Below, piece by piece: positions 1-8,802 of a stretch of DNA of 64,000 nt. Both the position numbers and the translations under genes were made by a program. Source of the DNA: Chitinophaga sp. YR627 (GTDB lineage: Bacteria > Bacteroidota > Bacteroidia > Chitinophagales > Chitinophagaceae); assembly GCF_900114995.1 (NCBI RefSeq), contig NZ_FOUX01000002.1:1488001-1552000 (forward strand), read 5' to 3'. Below the pieces are notes generated by a model, which was not told where the DNA came from, did no database searches, and worked only from the letters and a program-made list of their open reading frames with translations. Each line of letters starts with the position of its first letter. Position 1 is the stretch's first letter.

Positions 1-129
1 AAAATAACGGTTAGCGAGGGTCAGGGTTTTGAGGGTCTCCTTTTTGGGCGGCAGCGCCTGCTGTGCCTGTACCGGCAGATAACCGGCGATACCCAGCAAA
101 GCTGCTGCTGCGAAAAGATGCATCTTCAT
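1..129 (-). CDS. N-terminal fragment of an exported protein, probably GH88/GH105 hydrolase
   Basis: Forty-three codons read leftwards off the window edge from an ATG at 127-129. The first ~23 residues form a signal peptide (MKMHLFAAAALLGIAGYLPV then QAQQ). The mature start, ALPPKKETLKTLTLANRYF, resembles the opening of Bacteroidota GH88/GH105 unsaturated glucuronyl/rhamnogalacturonyl hydrolases, where a first helix ends in an ANxYF motif. None of the catalytic core is in view, so the family is an inference from this short stretch and from the glycosidase-like gene 31 bp upstream, with which it probably forms an operon. It would act in the periplasm on oligosaccharides. Confidence 0.6.
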   Translation of the reverse strand, partial: MKMHLFAAAALLGIAGYLPVQAQQALPPKKETLKTLTLANRYF

Positions 130-160
130 TGTATATAGTTTTTACGTGGATGGATCAACA

Positions 161-2323
161 TTATGGCATCGGGTTCAACCCCTCCCACATCACCCGCCAT
201 TTGCCATTGTCAGGAATACCTGGCAACGCCACATTACAACCGTCATATCCTGCACACATAATGGCAATAGCCGTCAGCAGTCCGCCATTCCCCGGCAGAT
301 ACAGGCGCAGCCTTTCGTCCTGGTAATTATGTCCGTTGGGTAACCAGGTATTCGTCTTTACCGGCATAAACAGGGCATCCATTGCTTTACCAGGCAAGCC
401 GAGACGGGTGGCTGTCATCGCGGTGAGCGGAAAATCCCAGCCCCAGGTTTCTTTCCAGTTCCAGGACTGCCAGATCTTATTGAAAGTATGGTGCATGACA
501 GCGGTATCTACATAGGGACGGGCAGGCAACATACCTAACGCACCCAATACAGCCGGATGATCTGTCATGTAAGGCGGATTCGTATAAGAATCCGGCGCAC
601 TCTCGGCAGCCAGGTATAATCCCTGTTGCTGCGGAAGCGCAGAAAGGCTGTCCAGTACATTATCCCAGCGGGGATTACGGGGTAGTCCCAGGCGAACTCT
701 CCATTCCTGTGCAGTAGATAAACCCCAGCGCCAGTAGGCCAGTTCGAAAGTCGCGTTGAAAGTACCTTCAGGCTTGAAACGTTCCTGTGCCGGGATCATA
801 CCAGGCCCCAGTGTGTACCGATGTTTTGCACCGTCATATGTGGGATAGGAAGCCATGAAATCTGCTGTAGCAAATACCAGGTCCTTGTATTTATTTAATG
901 TGCCTTTATCGTGATAGTGACGATAGAGTAATTCTGTCAGATAAATAAAATGCGGTTGCTGCCAGATCAGGAATCCCCCTACGGAAGACGGACTTTCATT
1001 GCCGGCCGGATCAGTCATTTTCTGCCAGCGGAGTCCATCATAGCCCTGTCTTTTTGCGATAGCGGCCGCCTTTTCTGCTACTTTATAATACCATTGCAGG
1101 CACTTCTCCAGCATATCCGGACGATTCCAGAGCGCAAAATGAGCAGCATGCCACCAATGCATTTCCAGATGTGGTTTTCCAAACCAGCTGTTATAGGTCA
1201 GACCCGTTTCCTGTGGTGGTATATTACCCGCGCATTGCACTGCCATGAGATACTGTGATAAGACGATCCTTCTTTCCAGTTCGGTAGCTCTTGGATCTGT
1301 GCTCCCGGAGAAATCAACCGCCCCGCCCTCCTGCCAGAAATGCTGCCAGTAGTCTTCACTCAACATGCGTACTACACCAAAATTCGGGATATTACGCCCC
1401 AATGGCATCTCCTCACTAAAGCGGAAACTACACTCTATTACAGTACCCGTAGGTGCGGGTGTCAGCAGATGATCATGCCTTTGCAACTGGGTGACGGTCA
1501 GTGGCTCAGAACCGGATACTTTCAGATAGTAACGGTATTTGTCCAGTACATGTTCCAGGGTAAAGGAACGCTGGTCATAGTCGATGATACGGGAAGAATG
1601 TTTTTCAGGAAACTGTCTGTTCACGCCCACATCCGAAAAAGTACCTGTCGGATAAGGGAAACGGACACGCAGTTTGATACGTCCTTCTTTTAGCAGGGTG
1701 GAAGATATTTTAACGGAGACAACATCAGCTTCCGGATGTACGGCAGTGATCACATCCACCGGCGTGCCTTCTACTGTAAAATGGCTTTTGATAATACCAT
1801 TCCAGAGGTCCAGTTCCTGGTCAATTTCTTTGATATCAGACAAATTACAGGTAGTACCATTCTTCAGGGTAATGAGCATTCCCAGGTTGCCTAATTGCAG
1901 CCGGTGCACATTCTGGCGGAACCAGTCAGAAGCGCTTTTGTTTCTTTCCGGGGAGTTCCACTGCACAGCATAAGTGATATCACGGTTATCCAGATGATAT
2001 GCTTTCAGGCTTTCTTCAAAACGGTAACCAGCGGTATCAATAAAGCTATGCCATCCCCACTCAGATTGCGTACCTAATGGCACACCCTGACTGTAGGCCT
2101 CAGGAAATGATTGCATACCGGTAACATCCACCGTATAGGCAAATCCTCCGTTCCCTACGGTGAGTGCTGACAGAGAATCGAACTGTTTGTTAATTACATG
2201 ATGTCTTTGTACAAGGGCCATACGGTCAATACGTTCCTGGCCACTGGCGGAGATACCGGACAGTAACAGAAAGACATACAATGAAAGCGCGATCAGCCGG
2301 ACGGATGTTCTTTTATTCGTCAT
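161..2323 (-). CDS. Exported six-hairpin glycosidase-like protein (GH65-like)
   Basis: A 720-residue protein with a signal peptide (hydrophobic residues ~10-27, cleavage near SASGQE). The first ~330 residues look like a beta-sandwich. The C-terminal half is alpha-helical, with aromatic motifs typical of (alpha/alpha)6 glycosidases, such as LEMHWWHAAHFALWNR near residues 378-393 and GGFLIWQQPHFIY near 450-462. Sandwich plus barrel matches the GH65/six-hairpin superfamily, but I cannot point to the catalytic acid with certainty or name a substrate. The next gene downstream is a probable GH88/105 enzyme, so a role in periplasmic breakdown of a plant polysaccharide is inferred. A LacI-type operator candidate lies 28 bp upstream of the start. 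Confidence 0.75.
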   Translation of the reverse strand: MTNKRTSVRLIALSLYVFLLLSGISASGQERIDRMALVQRHHVINKQFDSLSALTVGNGGFAYTVDVTGMQSFPEAYSQGVPLGTQSEWGWHSFIDTAGYRFEESLKAYHLDNRDITYAVQWNSPERNKSASDWFRQNVHRLQLGNLGMLITLKNGTTCNLSDIKEIDQELDLWNGIIKSHFTVEGTPVDVITAVHPEADVVSVKISSTLLKEGRIKLRVRFPYPTGTFSDVGVNRQFPEKHSSRIIDYDQRSFTLEHVLDKYRYYLKVSGSEPLTVTQLQRHDHLLTPAPTGTVIECSFRFSEEMPLGRNIPNFGVVRMLSEDYWQHFWQEGGAVDFSGSTDPRATELERRIVLSQYLMAVQCAGNIPPQETGLTYNSWFGKPHLEMHWWHAAHFALWNRPDMLEKCLQWYYKVAEKAAAIAKRQGYDGLRWQKMTDPAGNESPSSVGGFLIWQQPHFIYLTELLYRHYHDKGTLNKYKDLVFATADFMASYPTYDGAKHRYTLGPGMIPAQERFKPEGTFNATFELAYWRWGLSTAQEWRVRLGLPRNPRWDNVLDSLSALPQQQGLYLAAESAPDSYTNPPYMTDHPAVLGALGMLPARPYVDTAVMHHTFNKIWQSWNWKETWGWDFPLTAMTATRLGLPGKAMDALFMPVKTNTWLPNGHNYQDERLRLYLPGNGGLLTAIAIMCAGYDGCNVALPGIPDNGKWRVMWEGLNPMP

Positions 2324-2350
2324 CGTGGAAACACATTTCGATAAATGTAT

Positions 2351-2367
2351 GGAAACGTTTGCGCAAA
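2351..2367 (-). promoter_or_regulatory. Candidate LacI/PurR-type operator
   Basis: GGAAACGTTTGC (2351-2362) is a near-perfect palindrome centred on AACGTT and fits the general LacI-family operator form (GCAAACGTTTGC). It overlaps a second perfect palindrome, TTTGCGCAAA (2358-2367). It sits 28 bp upstream of the glycosidase-like gene reading left, where a repressor or activator of a carbohydrate operon would bind. No LacI gene is in the window. Confidence 0.45.
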
Positions 2368-2456
2368 AACCGTTTATTAATTTGCAATATCTCTGTTAAC
2401 AAAGTATCCTACAGTGTCCTACTGACAACTGGGACAGATTTTATAATTTAGTCCGT

Positions 2457-3518
2457 ATGAAAACAATCTCCTTTCTCCGATCAGCCACCTGGCTGCTAAT
2501 AATGTGCAGCAGCATACGGGCAGGCGCCAGCACTATTAACCATGAAGACAGTCTCCGCCAGGAAAAATATGTACTTGTTATACATGGCGGGGCCGGAACT
2601 ATTCTGAAAAAAAATATGACGCCACAAAAAGAGGCGGCATACACTGCCGGCTTACGCGATGCACTGAATGCGGGCTATAAAGCGATACAGGCAGGCAAAA
2701 GCAGTCTGGATGCTGTAGAGGCTACGATCAGGGTACTGGAAGATAATCCATTGTTCAATGCGGGTAAGGGTGCTGTATTCACACATGACGGACGCAATGA
2801 AATGGATGCTGCTATTATGAATGGGAAGACATTGGAGGCGGGTTCTGTAGCCGGTGTATCAACGATCCGTAATCCGATATCAGCAGCAAGGGCGGTGATG
2901 GAAAAATCAGAACATGTGATGATGACGGGGCGTGGAGCAGAGCAGTTTGCGAAAGAAGCCGGACTGGAAATAGTAGATCCCTCCTATTTCCGGACACAGG
3001 AGCGCTGGGAAGGATTACAGAAAGCGCTGCGGGAAGATTCCATCAAAAGTAAGCTGGACCATAGTTACAGTCCTGCCGGCAAACTGGGTATTGAGAATAT
3101 CGATAATAAATTTGGTACTGTAGGTGCTGTGGCGCTGGATAAAGCGGGTAACCTGGCAGCAGGAACATCTACCGGCGGTATGACCAATAAGAAATACGGC
3201 CGTGTGGGCGATGCGCCTATTATCGGTGCTGGTACTTATGCCAACAATAATACGGTGGCTATTTCGTGTACCGGATGGGGAGAGTTTTTTATCCGGTGTG
3301 TAGTAGCACATGATCTCTCTGCGCTGATGGAATATAAAGGGTTAACGGTACAGGAGGCCGGAAAGGCCGTGATCGATAAAGTAGGTAAACTAGGCGGTAA
3401 TGGTGGATTGATAGCTTTGGACAAAGAAGGGAATGCTGCGCTTCCTTTTAATACGGAGGGGATGTACAGGGGTATGGTGACTGCTGATGGCAAGATCACG
3501 ATTGAAATTTATAAATAA
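2457..3518 (+). CDS. iaaA: Isoaspartyl peptidase / plant-type L-asparaginase
   Basis: A 353-residue Ntn-hydrolase made as a precursor that cleaves itself before the catalytic threonine. HGGAGTI (residues 43-49) is the oxyanion/substrate motif. NKFGTVGAVALD carries the nucleophile Thr221 after Gly220. GTSTGGMTNKKYGRVGDAPIIGAG follows, as in the family. The N-terminal ~24 residues look like a signal peptide, so the enzyme is probably periplasmic, cleaving isoaspartyl dipeptides and asparagine. Length matches exported Bacteroidota homologues. The gene stands alone and is followed by a hairpin terminator. Family identity is secure; preference for isoaspartyl peptides over asparagine is inferred. 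Confidence 0.93.
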   Translation: MKTISFLRSATWLLIMCSSIRAGASTINHEDSLRQEKYVLVIHGGAGTILKKNMTPQKEAAYTAGLRDALNAGYKAIQAGKSSLDAVEATIRVLEDNPLFNAGKGAVFTHDGRNEMDAAIMNGKTLEAGSVAGVSTIRNPISAARAVMEKSEHVMMTGRGAEQFAKEAGLEIVDPSYFRTQERWEGLQKALREDSIKSKLDHSYSPAGKLGIENIDNKFGTVGAVALDKAGNLAAGTSTGGMTNKKYGRVGDAPIIGAGTYANNNTVAISCTGWGEFFIRCVVAHDLSALMEYKGLTVQEAGKAVIDKVGKLGGNGGLIALDKEGNAALPFNTEGMYRGMVTADGKITIEIYK

Positions 3519-3537
3519 GAATAGTTAAGACTGAGGT

Positions 3538-3577
3538 CCGGGAAACTCCAGGACGGAGTTCCCCGGTTTTACTTTTT
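3538..3577 (+). terminator. Rho-independent terminator of the isoaspartyl peptidase gene
   Basis: CCGGGAAACTCC (3538-3549) pairs with GGAGTTCCCCGG (3555-3566) with one mismatch and a 5-nt loop, followed by a T-rich run to 3577. Confidence 0.8.
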
Positions 3578-3642
3578 CAGTTAGTATAGGGTATTAGGAT
3601 ATAGTCAATAATGCTTTTAACGGCTAACGGATCCATAACAGA

Positions 3643-3975
3643 TTAGTTCAAAAAATTAAACCTGTTCTCAAACAACTTTCCAACTCCGGGGACAGGGCTT
3701 AGAATATCCTTCGATGCTGCAACAGCACCAAAAGTCATTAAGACCAATGGAAGAAGGCCGGCAACCGCTAATATTGAACCTATTGAAGGGAGTATTGCTG
3801 AGATAATCTGAATTGTTATCCATAAAACCGCAGCGAATATAAATATGCCCAGTGCCTGATTCAGGTGGTATTGAACCAGCCTGCTTTTATCAGGACTGTT
3901 TCGATACCGGACATAGGTATACAACCATCCGATCAACGTGATGTAGGCAATAATAGCCAACGTTTGGTTTTTCAT
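3643..3975 (-). CDS. Small membrane protein, DUF4870/Tic20-like
   Basis: A 110-residue protein with about three transmembrane segments (residues ~5-22, 46-64, 67-90). The order YHLNQALGIFI, then a hydrophobic hairpin, then PVPGVGKLFENRFNF near the C-terminus follows the DUF4870 pattern, in which a conserved HxxxAL segment lies between helices and a P(x)PGIGK-type tail closes the protein. No catalytic residues are apparent and the function is unknown. It runs on the same strand as the YiaA-like gene upstream, 83 bp away, and may share its transcript. Confidence 0.6.
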   Translation of the reverse strand: MKNQTLAIIAYITLIGWLYTYVRYRNSPDKSRLVQYHLNQALGIFIFAAVLWITIQIISAILPSIGSILAVAGLLPLVLMTFGAVAASKDILSPVPGVGKLFENRFNFLN

Positions 3976-4058
3976 AAAAGATATGGTTTAAATTTTTGCG
4001 GCCCGGGCTACAGTATTGCTACTGTGGCCTGCCTTTGTGCCATCAATATCAGGGTGGG

Positions 4059-4484
4059 TTACCTTTCAGAAGTTGTGTCTATGGTCCCGATACCGGCTTT
4101 TGCAGCCTGCGTATCGCGTGTATTTTTCTGTACGCTGATTGCACCAAAGATGCTCAGCAGGAAGGCGAAGGCATAGAATCCTTTTTCACTGGGCAATAAT
4201 GTCGCATTCCATAAACCTACTGTCAGCAGAACGATGCAGAGTAGGGTCGATACCCAGCTAAGACCATAGTAGATGTCTGTTACCGGGATACCTTCGAGGC
4301 GGTCTCTTACACATTTCTGTACAGAAACGCCTGCAAACAAGCCATACATGAGTATGGTAAAATAGTAGCCTTTTTCGTTGAGCTGCATTGCTGCGTTCCA
4401 CAGCCCAATTACATAACCTACCACTCCAATCAATAATGCGAGCCAGGAGGTAGCAATAAAGGCAAGTGACGGTTTCTGCTTCAT
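4059..4484 (-). CDS. yiaA: YiaA/YiaB family inner membrane protein
   Basis: A 141-residue protein with two copies of the YiaA/B repeat. Each copy is a pair of transmembrane helices joined by a conserved polar turn: [16 protein letters not shown] at about 27-42 and [17 protein letters not shown] at about 89-105, each followed by a (S)VQKxxRD motif. This closely tracks E. coli YiaA, including length and the internal RDxxEGIP(V/T)xxIYY linker. The protein is an inner-membrane protein of unknown biochemical role. Nothing nearby explains it. Confidence 0.9.
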   Translation of the reverse strand: MKQKPSLAFIATSWLALLIGVVGYVIGLWNAAMQLNEKGYYFTILMYGLFAGVSVQKCVRDRLEGIPVTDIYYGLSWVSTLLCIVLLTVGLWNATLLPSEKGFYAFAFLLSIFGAISVQKNTRDTQAAKAGIGTIDTTSER

Positions 4485-4603
4485 TTATGTTGTGTACTGA
4501 TTCGGTGTCAAAAGTAGATCAAAAAGTAACTGCCTGGAATAGCGGTTTTCAGGTATAAATCGTCAGGATTGATTATTTTGGTGCCGAATTATCCAGGATA
4601 CTT

Positions 4604-4957
4604 ATGCACTACAACAAGGGAACCCACTTGATTGCGACCCTGTATACAACTGAGCATCAATTACTTAATACATTTGAGGCATTCAGAATACTGACAGATG
4701 ATCTTATCGGGACACACCAGCTGCAAAAGCTGGGAGAAGTATACCATAACTTCAGCCCTTCGGGTTATACCGGGGTCGTATGTCTGAGTGAAAGCCATCT
4801 ATCCATACATACCTGGCCAGAACATGGCAAGATCAATATTGATATATACCTGAGCAATTATCTTCGGAATAACGACGGTACGGTAGATAAACTATACAGC
4901 GCGATCAAAGATCATTTTAATGCGACTGTCGAACAGGAACAATTCCTCAAACGCTAA
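4604..4957 (+). CDS. speD: S-adenosylmethionine decarboxylase proenzyme
   Basis: A 117-residue prokaryotic AdoMet decarboxylase. The self-processing site is LSESHLSIHTWPEH: cleavage is expected between Glu63 and Ser64, Ser64 becoming the pyruvoyl group, with His69 as the processing general acid. Length is that of the short bacterial class. It supplies decarboxylated AdoMet, the aminopropyl donor for the synthase encoded 2.3 kb downstream, and it opens a tightly packed plus-strand operon. A weak -7-like sequence (TTATTTTG, 7 of 8 to TAnnTTTG) lies about 25 bp upstream of the start. Confidence 0.95.
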   Translation: MHYNKGTHLIATLYTTEHQLLNTFEAFRILTDDLIGTHQLQKLGEVYHNFSPSGYTGVVCLSESHLSIHTWPEHGKINIDIYLSNYLRNNDGTVDKLYSAIKDHFNATVEQEQFLKR

Positions 4958-4961
4958 ACAA

Positions 4962-6866
4962 ATGACTGTGATCCCATCCATCTATCAATGCCCATCCTGT
5001 AGTCGTGTTGTGAACTTCACTTCTCCTCATACCACCATTAAGGTGTGTGAATGCGGAACGGTGATCAACAGAATGGGGGACGGTACCCTTCTTCCCCGGC
5101 CATTCCGGACAATTGCGGATAAAGCATCTGTCATTGCACCTGGTACTACCGGACAATGGAACGGTAAAAAGTTTACCGTTACCGGACGCTTCAGGATATG
5201 GACCGAAGAAACGGTATTCAGCTACTGGACGATTATCTTCCAGGATGAAACAGCTGCCTACCTGGCGGAAGGATATGGCATGTACGCCATTTATATACCC
5301 AAAGAATCGCCCACTGAGCTTACAGGAGATAATATCAGAGCTATTTCGGTCGGTAAGAAGAAACTGATGTTTGGAGAGGAATATGTCCTGCTGCGTAAGG
5401 ATAACGCCAAACTCTGGGAGGTAGAAGGCGAATTGTATATGCCGGAATGTAACACAACCTTTATGACCTATGATTTCTCCAGTTCATCTGGCAGGATCAT
5501 ACATATCATAGAATACTGGCCACGTGTACAGCCTGCATTCGAAGTACATCATACCGACTTTACCAGTCTGGGACTGACCAATACCCGTCCTTATGAGAAT
5601 AGTGGTAAATCCTTTACCTGTAAATGCGGGTATAATAACCATGTAGCCACCTTCCCATTTGCCCAAAGCACGATCTGCACCGGTTGTGGTAACTGGTATG
5701 TATACAGGAACCAGCTCGAGTTCGCCAAAGTCGGACAGGGCAATACCATGCCTGCTCAACCAGCCATTAAGGTAGGTGCAAAGGGCATTATAAAGGGCAT
5801 CCCTTATACGGTTACCGGTTTTATGATGAAAGAGGAACGTAATACCTATCAGGCCCGGTGGACAGAATACGCACTATTCAACGAAAAAGAAGGTTTTGCC
5901 TTTCTAAGTGTTTATGACGGTCACTGGATCTATCTGCGGGAGCAGGGGAAAACGCCGGTGCCGGATACAATTGGGACAGATGGATTCAGATATGAGGGAC
6001 GTGACTTTGACCTGTACAATGATTATTCTTTTAAGGTGATATGTGGTAAAGGTGAATTCCCGGGGAATCCATTCAATGACGGTCATATCAAGTGCTGGGA
6101 ATTTATAGCACCACCTGTGATGTGGGCCAGGGAGCAAAGTCCGGAAGAAGGAATCGTTTGGTTCAGAGGCACCCATATCGCCGCAAAGGATCTCAAAGAA
6201 GCATTCAAAGACGCGATAGATCTTCCAAAACAGGAAGGTACCGGCATGTTAAAGCCTAATGGCTATATCAATATCAAAGACATGCTGAAGTATTCACTGG
6301 TTGCTATTCTTGTGTTAATAGTGGTGCATCTTGCCACTACGAGTGGCAGTAAACAGGAAGTACTGATCGATAAAGAGATTTATTTCTACGATTCATCCGA
6401 TATACAAACCGCGGTAGTGGGTGATGTACATCTGGATAAACGCAGCAGTAATGTCATGCTGACCATCAACGCTCCTGTGGATAACTCCTGGGTAGAGGTG
6501 GAAGCTACGCTGGTCAACAAGAAAGATGGTACTGAATATAGCGTGAGTAAGGGTGTGGAGTATTATAGTGGCGTATCGGAAGGGGAACGCTGGTCGGAAG
6601 GCAGCCAGGATGCTAAAGTATATCTGAATAGTATCCCCCGGGGTGATTATACCGTGCAACTCAGTGCGACACGGGAGAAAATTAGTATGCCTTTACGCTA
6701 TTACCATGTCACGGCATACTATGATGTATCGAACCTGCACAACCTGTTTATTTGTATAGGGCTGTTACTGATATGGCCTGTCTTTAAATATATCTTCACT
6801 TATTACAGCGAAAAGAACCGCTGGTCCAATAGTTCATACTCAAGGTTTAACTATGAATCTGAATAA
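4962..6866 (+). CDS. DUF4178 zinc-ribbon membrane protein
   Basis: Read from the ATG at 4962, four bases after speD, giving 634 residues; an in-frame ATG at 4920 lies inside speD and is less likely. Two zinc ribbons (Cys10, 13, 29, 31 and Cys220, 222, 239, 242) each precede a beta-rich DUF4178 domain with the G(K)xxTVTG...W.EY.L motif (residues ~60-200 and ~265-360). A transmembrane helix lies at ~440-462, then a ~120-residue beta domain, then a final helix at ~592-615. DUF4178 has no known activity but is often found beside DUF350 and spermidine-synthase-like genes, as here. A role in sensing or binding at the membrane is inference. Confidence 0.85.
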   Translation: MTVIPSIYQCPSCSRVVNFTSPHTTIKVCECGTVINRMGDGTLLPRPFRTIADKASVIAPGTTGQWNGKKFTVTGRFRIWTEETVFSYWTIIFQDETAAYLAEGYGMYAIYIPKESPTELTGDNIRAISVGKKKLMFGEEYVLLRKDNAKLWEVEGELYMPECNTTFMTYDFSSSSGRIIHIIEYWPRVQPAFEVHHTDFTSLGLTNTRPYENSGKSFTCKCGYNNHVATFPFAQSTICTGCGNWYVYRNQLEFAKVGQGNTMPAQPAIKVGAKGIIKGIPYTVTGFMMKEERNTYQARWTEYALFNEKEGFAFLSVYDGHWIYLREQGKTPVPDTIGTDGFRYEGRDFDLYNDYSFKVICGKGEFPGNPFNDGHIKCWEFIAPPVMWAREQSPEEGIVWFRGTHIAAKDLKEAFKDAIDLPKQEGTGMLKPNGYINIKDMLKYSLVAILVLIVVHLATTSGSKQEVLIDKEIYFYDSSDIQTAVVGDVHLDKRSSNVMLTINAPVDNSWVEVEATLVNKKDGTEYSVSKGVEYYSGVSEGERWSEGSQDAKVYLNSIPRGDYTVQLSATREKISMPLRYYHVTAYYDVSNLHNLFICIGLLLIWPVFKYIFTYYSEKNRWSNSSYSRFNYESE

Positions 6867-7038
6867 TTTCAATCCCTTCAAGGAGGATTCTTCCATGTTT
6901 CCATTCCGTTGGTTCCTGCTTATTCTGGCACTGTTAAGCGGCGTGTTACTGTATTCTGATTCCAGTGGGTATCGCCTGTTTTCCGGTTCAGGACAACAGC
7001 AATGGAGCGCTTCCGGTCAGCAGCATTTTCACAAATAA
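6853..7038 (+). CDS. Tiny single-pass membrane protein of the polyamine cluster
   Basis: A 61-codon frame overlapping the end of the DUF4178 gene by 14 bases. It has one transmembrane helix (WFLLILALLSGVLLY) and a short Gln/Ser/Gly tail ending in HFHK. An internal ATG at 6895 has an unusually good Shine-Dalgarno (AAGGAGG, 6880-6886), so a 47-residue product starting MFPFRWF is equally possible. No family is recognised. Its fixed position between DUF4178 and DUF350 suggests it is a small subunit of the same membrane assembly. Confidence 0.6.
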   Translation: MNLNNFNPFKEDSSMFPFRWFLLILALLSGVLLYSDSSGYRLFSGSGQQQWSASGQQHFHK

Positions 7039-7056
7039 TCTATCAAACAACCTAAT

Positions 7057-7260
7057 ATGTCAAACGCACTTATTAACTCTATTCTGTATTCCTTTGTTGG
7101 TATTGGTATCCTTGTCGTTGTCTTTGTATTGGTGGAAGTACTGACACCAAGACATAACCTCCGTAAAGAGATCATGGACAATCAGAACATGGCGGTAGCT
7201 GTACTGGCAGGCTTTTTCATGCTGGCAATGGCAATCATCATTGCATCTGCTATTCACTAA
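7057..7260 (+). CDS. DUF350 membrane protein
   Basis: Sixty-seven residues forming two transmembrane helices (about 8-27 and 45-65) joined by a charged loop (RHNLRKEIMDNQN). The pattern of NxAVAVLAGFFMLAMAIIIASAI in the second helix is that of one DUF350 unit; E. coli YjfL is the two-unit relative. YjfL in E. coli lies in an operon with a PspA-like protein and a glutathionylspermidine-synthetase-like protein, which fits the polyamine context here. Molecular function is unknown. Confidence 0.8.
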   Translation: MSNALINSILYSFVGIGILVVVFVLVEVLTPRHNLRKEIMDNQNMAVAVLAGFFMLAMAIIIASAIH

Positions 7261-7272
7261 GTAAACGAAACA

Positions 7273-8799
7273 ATGTCTAAAAAAGAAAACGGCGCACAGT
7301 GGCTGTTACTGACGGCAGTATTTGTTATTGCCACCTGTGGATTGATCTATGAACTGGTAGCTGGTACCCTGGCTTCTTACCTGCTGGGAGACAGTATTAC
7401 GCAGTTCAGCACTATTATCGGCGTGTACCTGTTTTCCATGGGAATAGGTTCCTTCCTGTCTAAATACTTCAGCAAAAACCTGCTGGCCTGGTTCATCAGG
7501 ATAGAGCTGCTGGTAGGTCTGGTGGGAGGGTTCAGTTCCGCCTTGTTATTTATTACATTTCCACTGGCAGCATCTTTCCGGCTGATACTATATGCCATCG
7601 TACTCATCACCGGTATACTGGTCGGACTGGAAATACCGCTGCTGATGCGTATCCTGGAAAAGAAGGTGGAATTTAAAGAGCTGGTAAGCCGGGTATTTAC
7701 CTTTGACTATATCGGCGCGCTGCTGGCATCCCTGATCTTCCCGCTATTGCTGGTACCACACCTCGGACTGATCAGGACCTCTCTGTTTTTTGGCATCCTG
7801 AATGTAGGTGTAGGTTGGTACCTGGCCTATAAGTTTTCAGGAGAAGTAAGACAGGCAGGTCTTTTAAAGGCAAGTGCCATCATTCTGTTATTGTCTCAGC
7901 TGGTATGTTTTGTATTTTCAGAAAAGATCATGACCTACAGTGAAGCCATGACCTATGATGACAATGTTGTCTACTCTACCTCTACTCCGTATCAGCGTAT
8001 TGTGATCACCAAGAACAAACATGAACTGCGGCTTTTCCTCAATGGGAATCTGCAATTCAGTACTGCCGATGAATACCGTTATCATGAAGCGCTGGTCCAT
8101 CCAACATTCTCGTCTCTCAGCAATCCGGAGCAGGTGCTCGTATTAGGAGGCGGAGACGGACTGGCAGTAAGAGAGATCCTGAAATATCCCGCTGTAAAGC
8201 AGGTGACGCTGGTCGATCTCGATCCCGCCATGACAAAGCTATTTTCTAAACAGCGTATGCTGACTATGCTGAATGACTCTTCCCTGCTGAATCCGAAGGT
8301 ACGGGTACATAATGCCGATGCCTTTACCTGGCTGCGAAATAACAAGACGAAATTTGATGCGATCGTTGTTGACTTTCCAGACCCCTCTAACTTTTCTATA
8401 GGAAAGTTATACAGCACTACTTTTTATCAATTGCTGAAACATGCGTTACGCCCTGAAGGCATTGCGGTTATTCAGAGCACTTCTCCATATGTTGCCCCTA
8501 AAAGTTTCTGGTGTGTAGACACGACCTTAAAGGCGGTAGGTCTGCATACTATTGCCTATCATAACTATGTTCCTTCCTTTGGTGAATGGGGATATATCAT
8601 GGCCACTCCGCAGGAGCCACATCAATGGTTCAGTCATATACCGGCTCCGCTGAAGTTTCTTAATCCGACTACATTACAGCAGATGCTTACCTTTCCTGAA
8701 GACATGAAAGCGCATCAGTTACTCGATATCAATAAACTTAATAACCAGGCACTGGTAAAATATTTCGAAGAAGAGTGGAGTAAATATCTTGAACGTTAA
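7273..8799 (+). CDS. speE: Membrane-embedded polyamine aminopropyltransferase (spermidine synthase-like)
   Basis: A 508-residue fusion. The first ~215 residues contain about seven transmembrane helices. The C-terminal part is a spermidine-synthase fold: YQRIVITK...LRLFLNGNLQFS (substrate-strand and beta-hairpin region), VLVLGGGDGLAVREILKY (AdoMet-binding motif, ~residues 287-304), VTLVDLDPAM (acidic residue binding the nucleoside) and DAIVVDFPDPSNFSIGKLYS (catalytic/gate loop). It should move an aminopropyl group from decarboxylated AdoMet to a diamine or other amine at the membrane. The gene follows DUF350 by 12 bp and is followed 3 bp later by the oxidoreductase gene. The acceptor cannot be told from sequence. 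Confidence 0.9.
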   Translation: MSKKENGAQWLLLTAVFVIATCGLIYELVAGTLASYLLGDSITQFSTIIGVYLFSMGIGSFLSKYFSKNLLAWFIRIELLVGLVGGFSSALLFITFPLAASFRLILYAIVLITGILVGLEIPLLMRILEKKVEFKELVSRVFTFDYIGALLASLIFPLLLVPHLGLIRTSLFFGILNVGVGWYLAYKFSGEVRQAGLLKASAIILLLSQLVCFVFSEKIMTYSEAMTYDDNVVYSTSTPYQRIVITKNKHELRLFLNGNLQFSTADEYRYHEALVHPTFSSLSNPEQVLVLGGGDGLAVREILKYPAVKQVTLVDLDPAMTKLFSKQRMLTMLNDSSLLNPKVRVHNADAFTWLRNNKTKFDAIVVDFPDPSNFSIGKLYSTTFYQLLKHALRPEGIAVIQSTSPYVAPKSFWCVDTTLKAVGLHTIAYHNYVPSFGEWGYIMATPQEPHQWFSHIPAPLKFLNPTTLQQMLTFPEDMKAHQLLDINKLNNQALVKYFEEEWSKYLER

Positions 8800-8802
8800 G
8801 AT

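Noticed and set aside
4920..4961. Upstream ATG for the DUF4178 protein inside speD
   Set aside because: It overlaps speD in another frame; the ATG at 4962 starts right after speD and just ahead of the zinc ribbon.
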